Shown: positions 9,192-17,526 of the stretch, piece after piece
Layout: the number at the start of each line of letters is the position of its first letter
Numbering within the stretch: the stretch's first letter is position 1
DNA from: an uncultured Clostridia bacterium
GTDB lineage: Bacteria > Bacillota > Clostridia > Oscillospirales > Ruminococcaceae
Length of the DNA: 64,000 nucleotides
Assembly: GCA_944386045.1 (NCBI GenBank)
Contig: CALWZO010000030.1
Location: 1-64,000 of the forward strand
Reading direction: 5' to 3'
Translations under genes and position numbers: made by a program
The notes under the pieces: generated by a model
What the model was told of the DNA's origin: nothing
Seen by the model: only the letters and a program-made list of their open reading frames with translations
The model's database searches: none

Positions 9192-9971
9192 ATGAATATA
9201 GGTATATCAACAGGCTGTTTCTTTCCGCTGAAAACCCGCCTTTGTCTGGAAAAGGTGGCACGGGCCGGCGCAAAGACCACCGAAATTTTCTTTAACACCC
9301 ACAGCGAACTGGATACGGAATATGTAAAAATGCTGAAAAACATCGCTGATGAAAACGGCATAAAGGTCATATCGGTACACCCTTACACATCTGCCATAGA
9401 AACATTTATGTTTTTTTCACGCAACGATTATAAGCTGGAAGACTCTGTCAGATATTATGAAAAGTACTTTGAAGCCTGCAATATCCTGGGGGCTGAATAT
9501 GTTGTGTTCCACGGTTGTTTTGACACTGCCGGGTATATGACAATGGACAGATACGCTGATATAATGAATGTTTTGGCCGGACAGGCAAAAAAATACAATG
9601 TGTATATAAGCCAGGAAAATGTGGTCAAATTCAAATGCGGGACCCGGGACAACCTGCGTTTTTTGGCCCGGAATACAGACAGCAGTCTGAAATTTGTGCT
9701 GGACCTTAAACAGGCAGTAAGGGCCGGACAGGATGTATACAGCCTTATGAAAATAATGGCCGGAAGAATAAGCCATATCCATGTGTCCGACAATGACCCA
9801 TCCTCTGACAGCCTGCTTCCGGGAGAGGGCAATTTCGATTTGCAGTTTTTCCTTCAGCAGGCTGAAAACGGCTACAATGTGAAAAATGCCCTGATAGAAG
9901 TTTACAGGCAGAATATAAAAAGCGAAGAACGGCTGAAAAAATCTTTTAAATATATAAAGGGCCTGGTGTAA
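9192..9971 (+). CDS. Sugar phosphate isomerase/epimerase-like TIM-barrel protein
   Basis: A 259-residue protein of the xylose-isomerase-like TIM barrel superfamily (AP endonuclease 2 fold). The barrel begins with MNIGISTGCFF. Candidate metal ligands lie in order in ISQENV (Glu), VLDLKQ (Asp), HIHVSDND (His and Asp) and ALIEVYRQ (Glu), which is the usual divalent-metal arrangement. It starts 9 nt after polC with GAGG upstream, so it is very likely the last gene of the uppS-polC operon. The substrate cannot be told: members include epimerases, isomerases and endonuclease IV-like enzymes. It lacks obvious DNA-binding loops, so endonuclease IV is less likely. Confidence 0.8.
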   Translation: MNIGISTGCFFPLKTRLCLEKVARAGAKTTEIFFNTHSELDTEYVKMLKNIADENGIKVISVHPYTSAIETFMFFSRNDYKLEDSVRYYEKYFEACNILGAEYVVFHGCFDTAGYMTMDRYADIMNVLAGQAKKYNVYISQENVVKFKCGTRDNLRFLARNTDSSLKFVLDLKQAVRAGQDVYSLMKIMAGRISHIHVSDNDPSSDSLLPGEGNFDLQFFLQQAENGYNVKNALIEVYRQNIKSEERLKKSFKYIKGLV

Positions 9972-9974
9972 GTA

Positions 9975-10003
9975 TTGCATTACAGGCCCGAAATATATAT
10001 AAT
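9975..10003 (+). promoter_or_regulatory. Sigma-A promoter of nrdR
   Basis: TTGCAT at 9975-9980 and TATAAT at 9998-10003, with 17 nt between them. It lies just after the stop codon of the TIM-barrel gene and about 36 nt before the nrdR start. No clear NrdR-box pair was recognised around it. Confidence 0.6.
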
Positions 10004-10038
10004 ATTTGCATAAATATGGAAAATAAGAGGTAAGATAT

Positions 10039-10500
10039 ATGAAATGTCCTTTTTGCGGCAACCCGGACAGCAAAGTTGTGGACTCCCGCCCCACCGAAGA
10101 CGGAGAGAGAATACGCAGACGCAGAGAATGTATAGCCTGCCAAAAGCGTTTTACCACATTTGAAATTATCGAAACAACCCCTATAATGGTAAAGAAAAAA
10201 GACGGCTCCATTCAGGCTTTCAACAGGGATAAGCTTCTAAACGGCATGATAAAATCCTGCGAAAAAAGACCTGTGTCCACACAGGACCTGGAAAAGGCCG
10301 TGGACAGGATAGAATATAAAATCGTAAACAGCCTTAAAAGTGAAGTTTCCTCCATAGATTTGGGTGAAATGGTTATGGAAGAATTGAAAAAACTGGACGA
10401 GGTGGCCTATGTCCGTTTTGCTTCCGTTTACAGGCAGTTCAGCGATGTGAACACATTTTTGGAAGAGCTTAACCAACTGATGAAAAAGAGAAACGGCTAA
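10039..10500 (+). CDS. nrdR: Transcriptional repressor NrdR
   Basis: ATP/dATP-sensing repressor of ribonucleotide reductase genes. The 153-residue protein has an N-terminal zinc ribbon with Cys3, Cys6, Cys31 and Cys34, followed by the basic stretch ERIRRRREC. The ATP-cone domain (residues about 47-137) begins [19 protein letters not shown]. The ATG at 10039 has AGAGGTAAG upstream, and a 17-nt-spaced promoter precedes it. It is the whole usual length. The last bases overlap the last codon of the convergent gene on the other strand. The ribonucleotide reductase genes it would control are not in this window. Confidence 0.96.
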   Translation: MKCPFCGNPDSKVVDSRPTEDGERIRRRRECIACQKRFTTFEIIETTPIMVKKKDGSIQAFNRDKLLNGMIKSCEKRPVSTQDLEKAVDRIEYKIVNSLKSEVSSIDLGEMVMEELKKLDEVAYVRFASVYRQFSDVNTFLEELNQLMKKRNG

Positions 10501-10844
10501 TGTATATAAAATGTGCTGGTGCCTATATTTTCCAGCGTGCCGGCCATTTCAATACATATTTCCTGCAAAGCCTCCCGGTCTGAGTTGCTTTGATAGTGTT
10601 CCAAAAATTCAATATATGTTTTCAGCTGCTCGATATGCTCCGCGCTTATAAAAAAGCGGAGTATATTTTTTTTGTCATAAAAATCATCTTTCAGCCGCTG
10701 TACCTTTTCGTCCGTAGCCTGCTGATACAGCCGGCGTGTCTGGTCATACAGCCGCTTTGCGCTGTTTTTTGTGTACCTGTCGGCGAAAAATCCGCCTGTC
10801 AGTATGGCTATAAAAATTGCCAAAGAAATATAAAAATGTTTCAT
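10497..10844 (-). CDS. DUF4363 family protein
   Basis: A 115-residue protein with one N-terminal membrane segment (about residues 4-21) followed by a charged, mostly helical outer domain. This architecture, and its place one base after a DUF421 gene, match the DUF4363 family often found with DUF421 in clostridia. No biochemical role is known to me. AAGGAG precedes the ATG at 10844. It is surely co-transcribed with the DUF421 gene. Its stop codon (TAG, minus) overlaps the nrdR stop codon on the other strand. Family assignment rests on layout and context more than on strong motifs. Confidence 0.7.
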   Translation of the reverse strand: MKHFYISLAIFIAILTGGFFADRYTKNSAKRLYDQTRRLYQQATDEKVQRLKDDFYDKKNILRFFISAEHIEQLKTYIEFLEHYQSNSDREALQEICIEMAGTLENIGTSTFYIH

Positions 10845-10845
10845 A

Positions 10846-11490
10846 TTACTCCTTGACTGTCAGATTGTATTTTTGATTTCCGTCCACCAGCAAAAGCAGA
10901 ACCCTTTGCAGGCTGACATTTTCCTTTTTCAGTATGTTGTGTATAAAAGATACATCTATACCTTCCAAAGCCAGGTTTTCTTCCATTATTTCTCCGTCAC
11001 ACACCACAGGAAAGGGTGGGACATCAGCTTTTTTTATATTCCGGGAATTTGGAAAAGGGTATATGCTTACTGTACCGGTTGTTTCCACCAATGCAACGGA
11101 CACTTCTTCCAGATAAAAAATATCCTTGCCGCGCATTGCTTCCAAAATATCATCCACTGCAAATCGCAGTTCGTTCATGACTTTCTGGTTTATCACACCG
11201 TCCTTTATCAGGACCATTGCCTTGCCCTGGGCCAGCTTTGAAAGCCAGGTGCTTTTGCGCACCGCCACAGACATGAACACCTCAAAACAGGTTATAAGCA
11301 ATATTGGTATAAGGTAATAAGCCAAAGGCATATCGGGAGACTCGATAACTATTGATGTAAGGTTTGATATCAATATGGTGGCCACCAGGTCGCTGGGCTG
11401 AAACTCTCCCAAATTTTTTTTGCCCATCAGCCTCACAGCGATCATAACCAGAAAAAACATGATTATTGTTCTGAAAATAATTGAATACAA
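10846..11490 (-). CDS. DUF421 domain membrane protein (YetF/YrbG type)
   Basis: A 214-residue protein with three N-terminal membrane segments containing the family hallmarks RLMGKKNLGEFQPSDLV and ATILISNL. A cytoplasmic domain follows with the typical KGKAMVLIKDGVINQK-like and LEAMRGKDIFYLEEVSVALVE stretches. DUF421 proteins occur in spore-formers; related '2Duf' proteins are linked to spore membrane properties. The likely start is TTG at 11490, which has GAGGTGA 4-5 nt upstream; no ATG gives as complete a first helix. It is divergent from the germination operon, 76 bp away, suggesting a spore-related role (inference). Confidence 0.85.
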   Translation of the reverse strand: MYSIIFRTIIMFFLVMIAVRLMGKKNLGEFQPSDLVATILISNLTSIVIESPDMPLAYYLIPILLITCFEVFMSVAVRKSTWLSKLAQGKAMVLIKDGVINQKVMNELRFAVDDILEAMRGKDIFYLEEVSVALVETTGTVSIYPFPNSRNIKKADVPPFPVVCDGEIMEENLALEGIDVSFIHNILKKENVSLQRVLLLLVDGNQKYNLTVKE

Positions 11491-11519
11491 AATATCACCT
11501 CGTTTTATTGTGGCCGGCG

Positions 11520-11550
11520 TGCTTATTTTTAACCACTTGACTCAATAATA
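11520..11550 (+). promoter_or_regulatory. Possible forespore (sigma-G-like) promoter of the ger operon
   Basis: TGCTTA at 11520-11525, a 17-nt spacer and CAATAATA at 11543-11550 loosely resemble the sigma-G type. Forespore control is what gerA-family operons normally have. The match has mismatches in both boxes and the -10 is only about 16 nt from the start codon, so this is a weak call. Confidence 0.25.
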
Positions 11551-11566
11551 TAGCAGAGGTGAGAAT

Positions 11567-13012
11567 ATGGAAGGGCAGTTGTTTACTTGTCTGGAAAAGA
11601 ACAAACAGAAGTTTGAAAAAATTTTTGAACAGTCTGCGGACTTTTATTTTAAATATATTCAGGTTATGGGCCACCGTGGTGCTGTTGTCATGTGTGAAGA
11701 CCTGGCAAGCTTTCAGGTTTTGCGGCAGGTTTTCCTGCATCCGCTGAACGACCTGCCGCAGACGGAAAACACAGCCCGGGCTTTTGATTACATCAAAGAC
11801 AGCACGACCATACCATTTAACTCAAAAAACGCCAAAACTTTTGAGGAAAGCGTTTTTTTGCTTACAGCCGGTTTTGCCCTGCTGTTTTTGGACGGGATAA
11901 ACCAGGCTTTTGTCATGTCCGTGCAGAATTACCCCGCCAGGGGTGTGGACCAACCGACCAATGAAAACAACCTGCGCGGCTCCAAAGAAAGTTTTACAGA
12001 TACCGGAAGAAAAAACATGGGTATGATACGCCGCAGGATACGCAGTGAAAACCTGGTTATCAAAACCATGCAGCTGGGGGAAAAGACAAAAACAGAAGTG
12101 ACTATGTATTATCATTCGGACTATTGCCCGCCGCAGCTGGCACAGCGAGTGCAGGAAAGGCTGGAAAATATTCAGCTGCCGATGATTTTTGAGGCGGGTT
12201 ATATCTCGCCCTTTGTGGATAAAACCCAGTTTTCCGTATTTCAGTCGGTGGGCTACACCGAAAGGCCTGATACCTTCTGCGCAAAGCTGTGTGAAGGCAG
12301 GGTGGGGGTGATAATAGACGGCACTCCTCATCGGATGATTTATCCGTTTTATTTCCATGAAAATTTTATAACCAACGACGACTATACCCAGCGCCCGTAT
12401 TTTGCCTCTTTCATCAGACTGCTGAGGTACCTTGCTTTTGTAATTGCGGTGGTATTGCCCGGTTTTTATGTCGCCTTTACCTCCTATGCACCACAGGCCC
12501 TGGCAGACAAGCTGATATTTTTTATCTATTCTTCCCAAAATGCAACGCCGCTTCCGTTGTTTGTGGAAGCGGTGGTGATAACAATATTGCTGGAAATAAT
12601 AAAAGAGGCGGGCCTGCGCCTGCCGGTACCTATCGGCAGTTCTGTATCGATAGTTTCAGCGCTGATAATAGGCGATGCGGCTGTCAGTGCAGGTTTTATC
12701 GGCAGCGCAATACTGATTGTCTGTGCACTGAGCACCGTTGCCTCTTTCATAATACCGTCTTTTTATGAGCCGATCATAATAATGAGGATGCTGTTTATAC
12801 TTCTTGCCGGAATTTTCGGTATACCTGGAATAGCTTTTGCCACATTTCTGCTGGCTGTAAATATTGCCAATGTGGACAGCGCAGGCAGGGAATACTCTTT
12901 TATATTTCAAAAAGGTATGAAATATATTTTCAGGGACGGCATAACAAGGACAAGCTGGCGCAGGGAAAAAAGTTCGTCCTGTGCCGGCAGGGAGGGTAAA
13001 GATGAGATGTGA
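11567..13012 (+). CDS. GerA-type spore germination protein, A subunit
   Basis: A 481-residue subunit of a GerA/SpoVAF family germinant receptor of the spore inner membrane. A soluble N-terminal region (about 1-280) contains the family blocks VYYHSDYCPP-like and VDKTQFSVFQSVGYTERPDTF. It also has CEGRVGVIIDGTPHRMIYPFYF, and then four to five C-terminal membrane segments with IIKEAGLRLPVPIGSSVSIV, the strongest GerAA signature. The ATG at 11567 follows AGAGGTGAG. It overlaps the next gene by 11 nt. SpoVAF is an alternative, but the B- and C-like genes that follow favour a receptor operon. Length is normal. Confidence 0.88.
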   Translation: MEGQLFTCLEKNKQKFEKIFEQSADFYFKYIQVMGHRGAVVMCEDLASFQVLRQVFLHPLNDLPQTENTARAFDYIKDSTTIPFNSKNAKTFEESVFLLTAGFALLFLDGINQAFVMSVQNYPARGVDQPTNENNLRGSKESFTDTGRKNMGMIRRRIRSENLVIKTMQLGEKTKTEVTMYYHSDYCPPQLAQRVQERLENIQLPMIFEAGYISPFVDKTQFSVFQSVGYTERPDTFCAKLCEGRVGVIIDGTPHRMIYPFYFHENFITNDDYTQRPYFASFIRLLRYLAFVIAVVLPGFYVAFTSYAPQALADKLIFFIYSSQNATPLPLFVEAVVITILLEIIKEAGLRLPVPIGSSVSIVSALIIGDAAVSAGFIGSAILIVCALSTVASFIIPSFYEPIIIMRMLFILLAGIFGIPGIAFATFLLAVNIANVDSAGREYSFIFQKGMKYIFRDGITRTSWRREKSSSCAGREGKDEM

Positions 13013-13928
13013 AAACAGTCCGGTATACCTGATGTTCTTCTGCTATGGAGTTTTGTCTTTTGCCACATATTTCCCAAAAGGTCAGACAGACCTTTGGCAA
13101 TGGCTGATATTCCTTATGGCAAATTTTCTGTTGTATGGCGTATATTTTGCACTGGTGCCAGGGTCCGGACATTTGGGAAAACTGCCTGCAATGCTGTTGA
13201 ATTTTTATATAATTCTCCTCATAGCCAGGCAGATATACCGAATGTACTTTTATATGCAGACATATCACGGACAAAGTGCTTTGCCTGCAACAGCCGCCAT
13301 CAGCGCAGCGGTGATTATCACCGGCTTGAACCTGTTCAGACAGGAAAACCGGCGACTGGCCAAGATAATGTTTCTGTTTACAGCGCTTTTGCTGGCTCTT
13401 GCTTTTTTTCTTAACCGGGAAAAGGCAGACGGTATAAATGTGTACAATATTGTAAGGTACACCGGCAGATCGGTTTATCTAAATGTGTTTGATTTTGCAG
13501 TCCCGATGCTTATTTCGGCAGAATACACCGGAAAAGGGGAAAAGGCAGAAAATCTGGCCTTTGCGGCTGCTGTTTTCGGCTTTTTTGCAGTTGTGTCAGT
13601 GTTTGCCTTTTGTTGTGTAGGAGGAAATATACTGTATAGCCTTTCACCTTTACAGATGCTTTTCCAGCTGTCGGCAACAAGCCTTATAAAAAATTATGAT
13701 GCAATTTATAACCTTTTTCTGTTTTTTGCTTTTTTTGCCGCATTGACTGCTTTGGTAAACGGTCTGAAAAAGGTAAAAGAAGATTTTACACACTTTGGAA
13801 ACAACGACCTGCTTGCCGTCATTCCGCTGGTATTTGCAGTTCCGTACCTGCCGGATATATTCTGGCCGGCAGCGGAAGCCGTCTGTGTTTTATTGCTTGT
13901 TGCGGGGAGAAGATATGAAAAAAGCTAA
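13002..13928 (+). CDS. Probable GerAB-like membrane subunit of a germinant receptor
   Basis: A 308-residue polytopic membrane protein with about eight or nine hydrophobic segments, placed between A-like and C-like germination genes. GerAB proteins are APC-fold permeases of about 360-370 residues with ten helices. This protein is shorter and starts inside what would be the first helices. The region ILYSLSPLQMLFQLSATSL and the following helix resemble the later part of GerAB. Start: ATG at 13002 with GGGAGGGTAAAG upstream, preferred over GTG at 12981. Assignment rests on position and topology; sequence match is weak. Confidence 0.6.
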   Translation: MRCENSPVYLMFFCYGVLSFATYFPKGQTDLWQWLIFLMANFLLYGVYFALVPGSGHLGKLPAMLLNFYIILLIARQIYRMYFYMQTYHGQSALPATAAISAAVIITGLNLFRQENRRLAKIMFLFTALLLALAFFLNREKADGINVYNIVRYTGRSVYLNVFDFAVPMLISAEYTGKGEKAENLAFAAAVFGFFAVVSVFAFCCVGGNILYSLSPLQMLFQLSATSLIKNYDAIYNLFLFFAFFAALTALVNGLKKVKEDFTHFGNNDLLAVIPLVFAVPYLPDIFWPAAEAVCVLLLVAGRRYEKS

Positions 13929-14796
13929 AGTTTTGATATTACTTTTGTCTGTGCTTATGCTGTGCTCATGTTCAAGCCAGGCGGGGAAAAACTATGTAAG
14001 GGACATATACCTTAATAAAACTGACAGCGGGTATGAAGTCATCATAAAATACTATGATTTTTCTTCGGGCGATGAAAACTATATACTGGACAAATACACC
14101 GGTGAAGATATGATACAAACCGGGATAAGCGCTTTGTCCGGCAGGGTGTATAACTTCAGGCTGTGTGAAAATTTCTACTTTTCGGAACGGCTGGCTGAAA
14201 ATTTTGACGGCGTTTTTTCCCTGATAACTGCTTACAGGCTGTCACCGAATGTAAATATAATATGCTGTGAAGACAATCTTACAGGAGAGGAGGTTTTCCA
14301 CTCTCCCCATATACCTTCCAGTCCGCTGTACAACCTGTCCGAAACCGAAGGCAAGGTGTACGGAGCACTGCCCAAAATTGACCCCGGCCGGAACATAAGC
14401 GGCATGGTACTGCTGGGCAGGGACGGCAGAATATATAACATGGATGCCGTACAGCGGCAGGCTGCCGCCGTCATAATGGGAATGTCTGACACAGGCCTTT
14501 TCACATCTTCAGATGGTACGACATACCGGAGCATAGGACTGGTGAACAAGGCTTTTGAAAAGAAGGATGAAAATATTACGGTAAAATATACACTGTCTGC
14601 AAACGATATAAAAGGCGAGGGAGAAGGTGTAAACCGGACAGAACAGCTGAAAAGAAAAATGGAAAAATCCTTGTCCGAAGACTTTTCCGGGGCATACAGC
14701 CTGCTGGACAGCAGCGGTGTTTTCAGTTATGACGGATATCTGGCGATAAAAGATATAAAAGGAGCAGTAACAGATTTTGAAATAGATATATTATAA
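13915..14796 (+). CDS. Probable GerAC-like germination lipoprotein
   Basis: A 293-residue lipoprotein: lysine-rich start, hydrophobic stretch and a lipobox LCSC ending at the acylated Cys (about residue 19). GerAC subunits are lipoproteins of about 350-400 residues on the outer face of the spore inner membrane, so this one is short. The middle part KIDPGRNISGMVLLGRDGRI and the following YTLSANDIKGEGEG strands fit a GerAC-type fold only loosely. It overlaps the B-like gene by 14 nt. The open frame begins 40 codons earlier, but the ATG at 13915 has GGGGAGAAG upstream and begins the signal peptide. Confidence 0.6.
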   Translation: MKKAKVLILLLSVLMLCSCSSQAGKNYVRDIYLNKTDSGYEVIIKYYDFSSGDENYILDKYTGEDMIQTGISALSGRVYNFRLCENFYFSERLAENFDGVFSLITAYRLSPNVNIICCEDNLTGEEVFHSPHIPSSPLYNLSETEGKVYGALPKIDPGRNISGMVLLGRDGRIYNMDAVQRQAAAVIMGMSDTGLFTSSDGTTYRSIGLVNKAFEKKDENITVKYTLSANDIKGEGEGVNRTEQLKRKMEKSLSEDFSGAYSLLDSSGVFSYDGYLAIKDIKGAVTDFEIDIL

Positions 14797-14800
14797 AAAA

Positions 14801-14838
14801 CCGCTTAAAGCAGTTCTGCTTTAAGCGGAAATTTTTTA
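14801..14838. terminator. Bidirectional rho-independent terminator
   Basis: A perfect 13-bp stem, CCGCTTAAAGCAG with a TT loop and its complement (14801-14828), is followed by a T-rich run on the + strand and preceded by A6 for the - strand. It separates the convergent germination operon and the FAD dehydrogenase gene. Confidence 0.88.
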
Positions 14839-14839
14839 T

Positions 14840-16216
14840 TTATTTTTTCAGTATCATATCGGAAACATATATTCCGTGGGCCGCGGCCTGGGAAAGGCTT
14901 CTGGTAAATCCGGCGCCGTCGCCGACACAGTATATTCCGTTGCAGCCTTTCAACATGAAGTTTTCGTCAGTCTGGGGTCTGGCGGAATAATATTTGCACT
15001 CTATACCGTACAGCAATGTATCGTAGTTCATTGTGCCGGGAGCAATTTTATCCAAAGCCTGCAGAGTCTCTATTATGTTATCCAGCTGTCTTTTGGGCAT
15101 ACACAGGGACAGGTCACCCGGAACAGCATTCAGGGTAGGTGTTACTGTGGACTGGGCCAGGCGTTTTGCGTCTGTTCTGCGTCCGTTCATCAGATCGCCC
15201 AGCCTCTGCACCAGCACACTGCCGCCGCTGATCAGGTTGGAAAGGGTGGCCACATGGCGTGCGTACTCGATGGGCTCTTTGAAAGGCTCGGTAAAGCGTA
15301 TGGTTGACAGCAGGGCAAAGTTGGAGTTTTCCGTTTTCTTTGCTTCATCTTTATAGGCGTGTCCGTTGACAGTCAGCACACCCTGTGTGTTTTCCATTAC
15401 CACACTGCCTCTTTCATTGAAACAGAACATTCTGGTTATATCGCCGTATTTTTTGGAACGGTACCAGATTTTAGGTTCGTATATCTTTTTGGAAAAATGT
15501 TCCCACACAATGGCCGGCAGTTCCACACGCACACCCACATCCACCTGGTTGTTGGTCATGGGTATATCATGTGTGTGGCACCATTCGGCAAAAAAGCGGG
15601 ATCCGGCACGGCCTACGGCAAAAATAATGTTGTCGGCCTGTACTGTCTGTTCACCATCTTTGTTTCTGAAATATACAGTGTTGGTGTTTCTGTCCACATC
15701 ATATACATCTGTTTCGCACAGTATTTCGGCTCTTTCTTTCAGGTAAGTGCACATCTTTGACATTGTGTCAAAGTTGGCATCTGTGCCCAGGTGTTTCAGC
15801 TGTGCCTGGGACATGTGCAAATCGTATTCCAGACATTTCTTTTTCAATTCATTGCTGGGCATAAAGCGTTCTTTGGGTGCGCCAAAACTCATCAGGACTT
15901 TGTCAGCCTCTTCAATATAGTCAATTACTGTCTTTTTTGGCAGAAAATCCGGCAGCCATCCGCCGTATTCTGTGCTGATAACATATTTGCCGTCACTGAA
16001 GGCACCGGCTCCGGCCAGACCTTCCATAATGCTGCATGAAGCACATTTGATACAGGTCTTTGTTTTGCCTGCAACAATGGGACAAACACGCTTTTCAATG
16101 CTGTGACCTTTTTCAAAAAGAATTACTTTGCAGTCAGGTCTTTCCTGAGTCAGACGATAGGCGCTCATAAGGCCGCCTATGCCGCCGCCGATAATGGCAA
16201 CATCAAATTTTTTCAT
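14840..16216 (-). CDS. FAD-dependent dehydrogenase of the COG2509 type
   Basis: A 458-residue flavoprotein with an N-terminal Rossmann FAD motif (DVAIIGGGIGGLMSAY, residues 5-20) and the C-terminal GIYCVGDGAGFTRSLSQAAA block that closes the FAD site. A four-cysteine cluster follows the first motif: Cys45, Cys55, Cys58 and Cys61, then GLAGAGAFSDGKY. This Cys set is characteristic of the family and may hold an iron-sulfur cluster or a redox site (inference). Substrate is unknown to me. Start: ATG at 16216 with GGGGA 8 nt upstream, rather than TTG at 16231. A hairpin separates it from the glycosyltransferase upstream. Confidence 0.8.
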   Translation of the reverse strand: MKKFDVAIIGGGIGGLMSAYRLTQERPDCKVILFEKGHSIEKRVCPIVAGKTKTCIKCASCSIMEGLAGAGAFSDGKYVISTEYGGWLPDFLPKKTVIDYIEEADKVLMSFGAPKERFMPSNELKKKCLEYDLHMSQAQLKHLGTDANFDTMSKMCTYLKERAEILCETDVYDVDRNTNTVYFRNKDGEQTVQADNIIFAVGRAGSRFFAEWCHTHDIPMTNNQVDVGVRVELPAIVWEHFSKKIYEPKIWYRSKKYGDITRMFCFNERGSVVMENTQGVLTVNGHAYKDEAKKTENSNFALLSTIRFTEPFKEPIEYARHVATLSNLISGGSVLVQRLGDLMNGRRTDAKRLAQSTVTPTLNAVPGDLSLCMPKRQLDNIIETLQALDKIAPGTMNYDTLLYGIECKYYSARPQTDENFMLKGCNGIYCVGDGAGFTRSLSQAAAHGIYVSDMILKK

Positions 16217-16262
16217 ATAAGTATCCCCCAATACTTGTTTTAACGCCTTGTGGCATAAATTA

Positions 16263-16287
16263 GGGACATTGGAGATACCAATGTCCC
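16263..16287 (-). terminator. Hairpin between glycosyltransferase and FAD dehydrogenase genes
   Basis: Perfect 10-bp stem GGGACATTGG / CCAATGTCCC with a 5-nt loop, 6 nt after the glycosyltransferase stop. On the - strand it is followed only by TAATTTA, so it may be a weak terminator or allow read-through into the FAD gene, which has no clear promoter of its own. Confidence 0.55.
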
Positions 16288-16293
16288 AAAAAG

Positions 16294-17472
16294 TTATTTT
16301 ATCATATTTTTGTACTTGTGTAAAGCTATTTCATAAACTTGCACAACTTTTTCAATAAATTCATCGGGGCCGTACCTTCTGCTGAACTCTGCGGCGCTGG
16401 CTCTCAGCTCTTCACGCTGCTGTTTGTCAAGCTGCGAAAATTCGTTCAGAAGCCGATGAAATTCTTCAAAGTCGTGGAACAGGTATCCGTTTTTGCCCTG
16501 TACAATCTGATCCTTGTTGTACACATCAAACCGCTGCAAAACCATCAGACCGCTGGCCATGGCTTCCAGCATTGATATGGAGTTCATCTCTGTCACCGAA
16601 GCAGTGGCGTAGATGTCACTGGCGTAATAATAAGCGGCAATTTCGTTGTGGTTGACTTTTCCTGCAAAGAACACAATATCATTTACCTGTTTTTTTACAG
16701 CCAGTTCTTTCAGATACCGGCTTTCCGGACCGTCACCGATGATAAAAAGCCTGTATTTGTCTTTGTTTTCCATCCTGGACAGGTAATCTATCAGCACATC
16801 TATGCTTTTTTCTTTGCCCAGCCTGCCCACAAAACACATTGTTATACACTCGTCGGTTATATTGTACTGCTCTTTCAGGGCGCGGACTTTGTCCCAGTTT
16901 ACATTTTCCGGCAAAAACAAAGTCAGGTCGGTTATGTTGGGGATTACATTTATATGTCTGTCCACGCCGCATCTTTTCAGAAATTCCACAACTTTCAGCG
17001 ACGGGCCGATGATTTCGGTGGCTCGCTTGGCTACATTTCGGAAATATGCGTGTGTGGCCGGCTTGGCATATTTGTCAAACCTTTCGGGGAAAATATAAAA
17101 CAGGTAATCATCATACATTGTATGCAGGGTATACACCATCGGCTTGTGCAGCATCTTTGCCACCCACATGCCAAAAATACCTATGGTAAATTCCGTGTGT
17201 ATGTGGATTATATCAGGATTAAATTCTTTCAGATATTTCAGGCGTCTAAGGCTGATGGGCAGCGTCACGCCGTATCCGTATATTTTTTTGATGCCTTTCG
17301 CAGGGCAGTACAGTATTCCGTCCTTGACATAATGCTTTAATGATTTTGGGTCTGTGGTTACAATCAGCACTTCGTGCCCCTGTTTTTCCAGCCCGTCTTT
17401 CAAAGTTTTTATGTGGGTCACAACGCCGCTGATAAACGGAAAATAATACTCTGTAAATATAGCTATTTTCAT
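16294..17472 (-). CDS. Glycosyltransferase family 4 (glycolipid-type)
   Basis: A 392-residue GT-B retaining glycosyltransferase. The N-terminal domain opens MKIAIFTEYYFPFISGVVTH and has DIIHIHTEF, as in diacylglycerol and phosphatidylinositol glycosyltransferases. The C-terminal domain has FVGRLGKEKSIDVLI, the IIGDGPE loop and an E-x7-E motif in EMNSISMLEAMASG, which bind the nucleotide sugar. By resemblance it could make a glucosyl-diacylglycerol membrane lipid, but the acceptor is not certain. Start: ATG at 17472 with AGAGGT 8 nt upstream; a longer frame reaches 17538 without a good site. A sigma-A promoter lies at 17498-17526. Confidence 0.82.
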   Translation of the reverse strand: MKIAIFTEYYFPFISGVVTHIKTLKDGLEKQGHEVLIVTTDPKSLKHYVKDGILYCPAKGIKKIYGYGVTLPISLRRLKYLKEFNPDIIHIHTEFTIGIFGMWVAKMLHKPMVYTLHTMYDDYLFYIFPERFDKYAKPATHAYFRNVAKRATEIIGPSLKVVEFLKRCGVDRHINVIPNITDLTLFLPENVNWDKVRALKEQYNITDECITMCFVGRLGKEKSIDVLIDYLSRMENKDKYRLFIIGDGPESRYLKELAVKKQVNDIVFFAGKVNHNEIAAYYYASDIYATASVTEMNSISMLEAMASGLMVLQRFDVYNKDQIVQGKNGYLFHDFEEFHRLLNEFSQLDKQQREELRASAAEFSRRYGPDEFIEKVVQVYEIALHKYKNMIK

Positions 17473-17497
17473 ATTCATATACCTCTCTATTGACATA

Positions 17498-17526
17498 AAT
17501 ATAACACAAATAAAACCCTCAATCAA
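17498..17526 (-). promoter_or_regulatory. Sigma-A promoter of the glycosyltransferase gene
   Basis: Read on the - strand: TTGATT (17521-17526), 17-nt spacer, TATATT (17498-17503), then AGAGGT and the start codon. It diverges from the hprK promoter; the two -35 boxes are 43 bp apart. Confidence 0.65.

Noticed and set aside
13795..13914. Forty-codon N-terminal extension of the GerAC-like gene
   Set aside because: It overlaps the GerAB-like gene in another phase; the ATG at 13915 begins a proper lipoprotein signal peptide.
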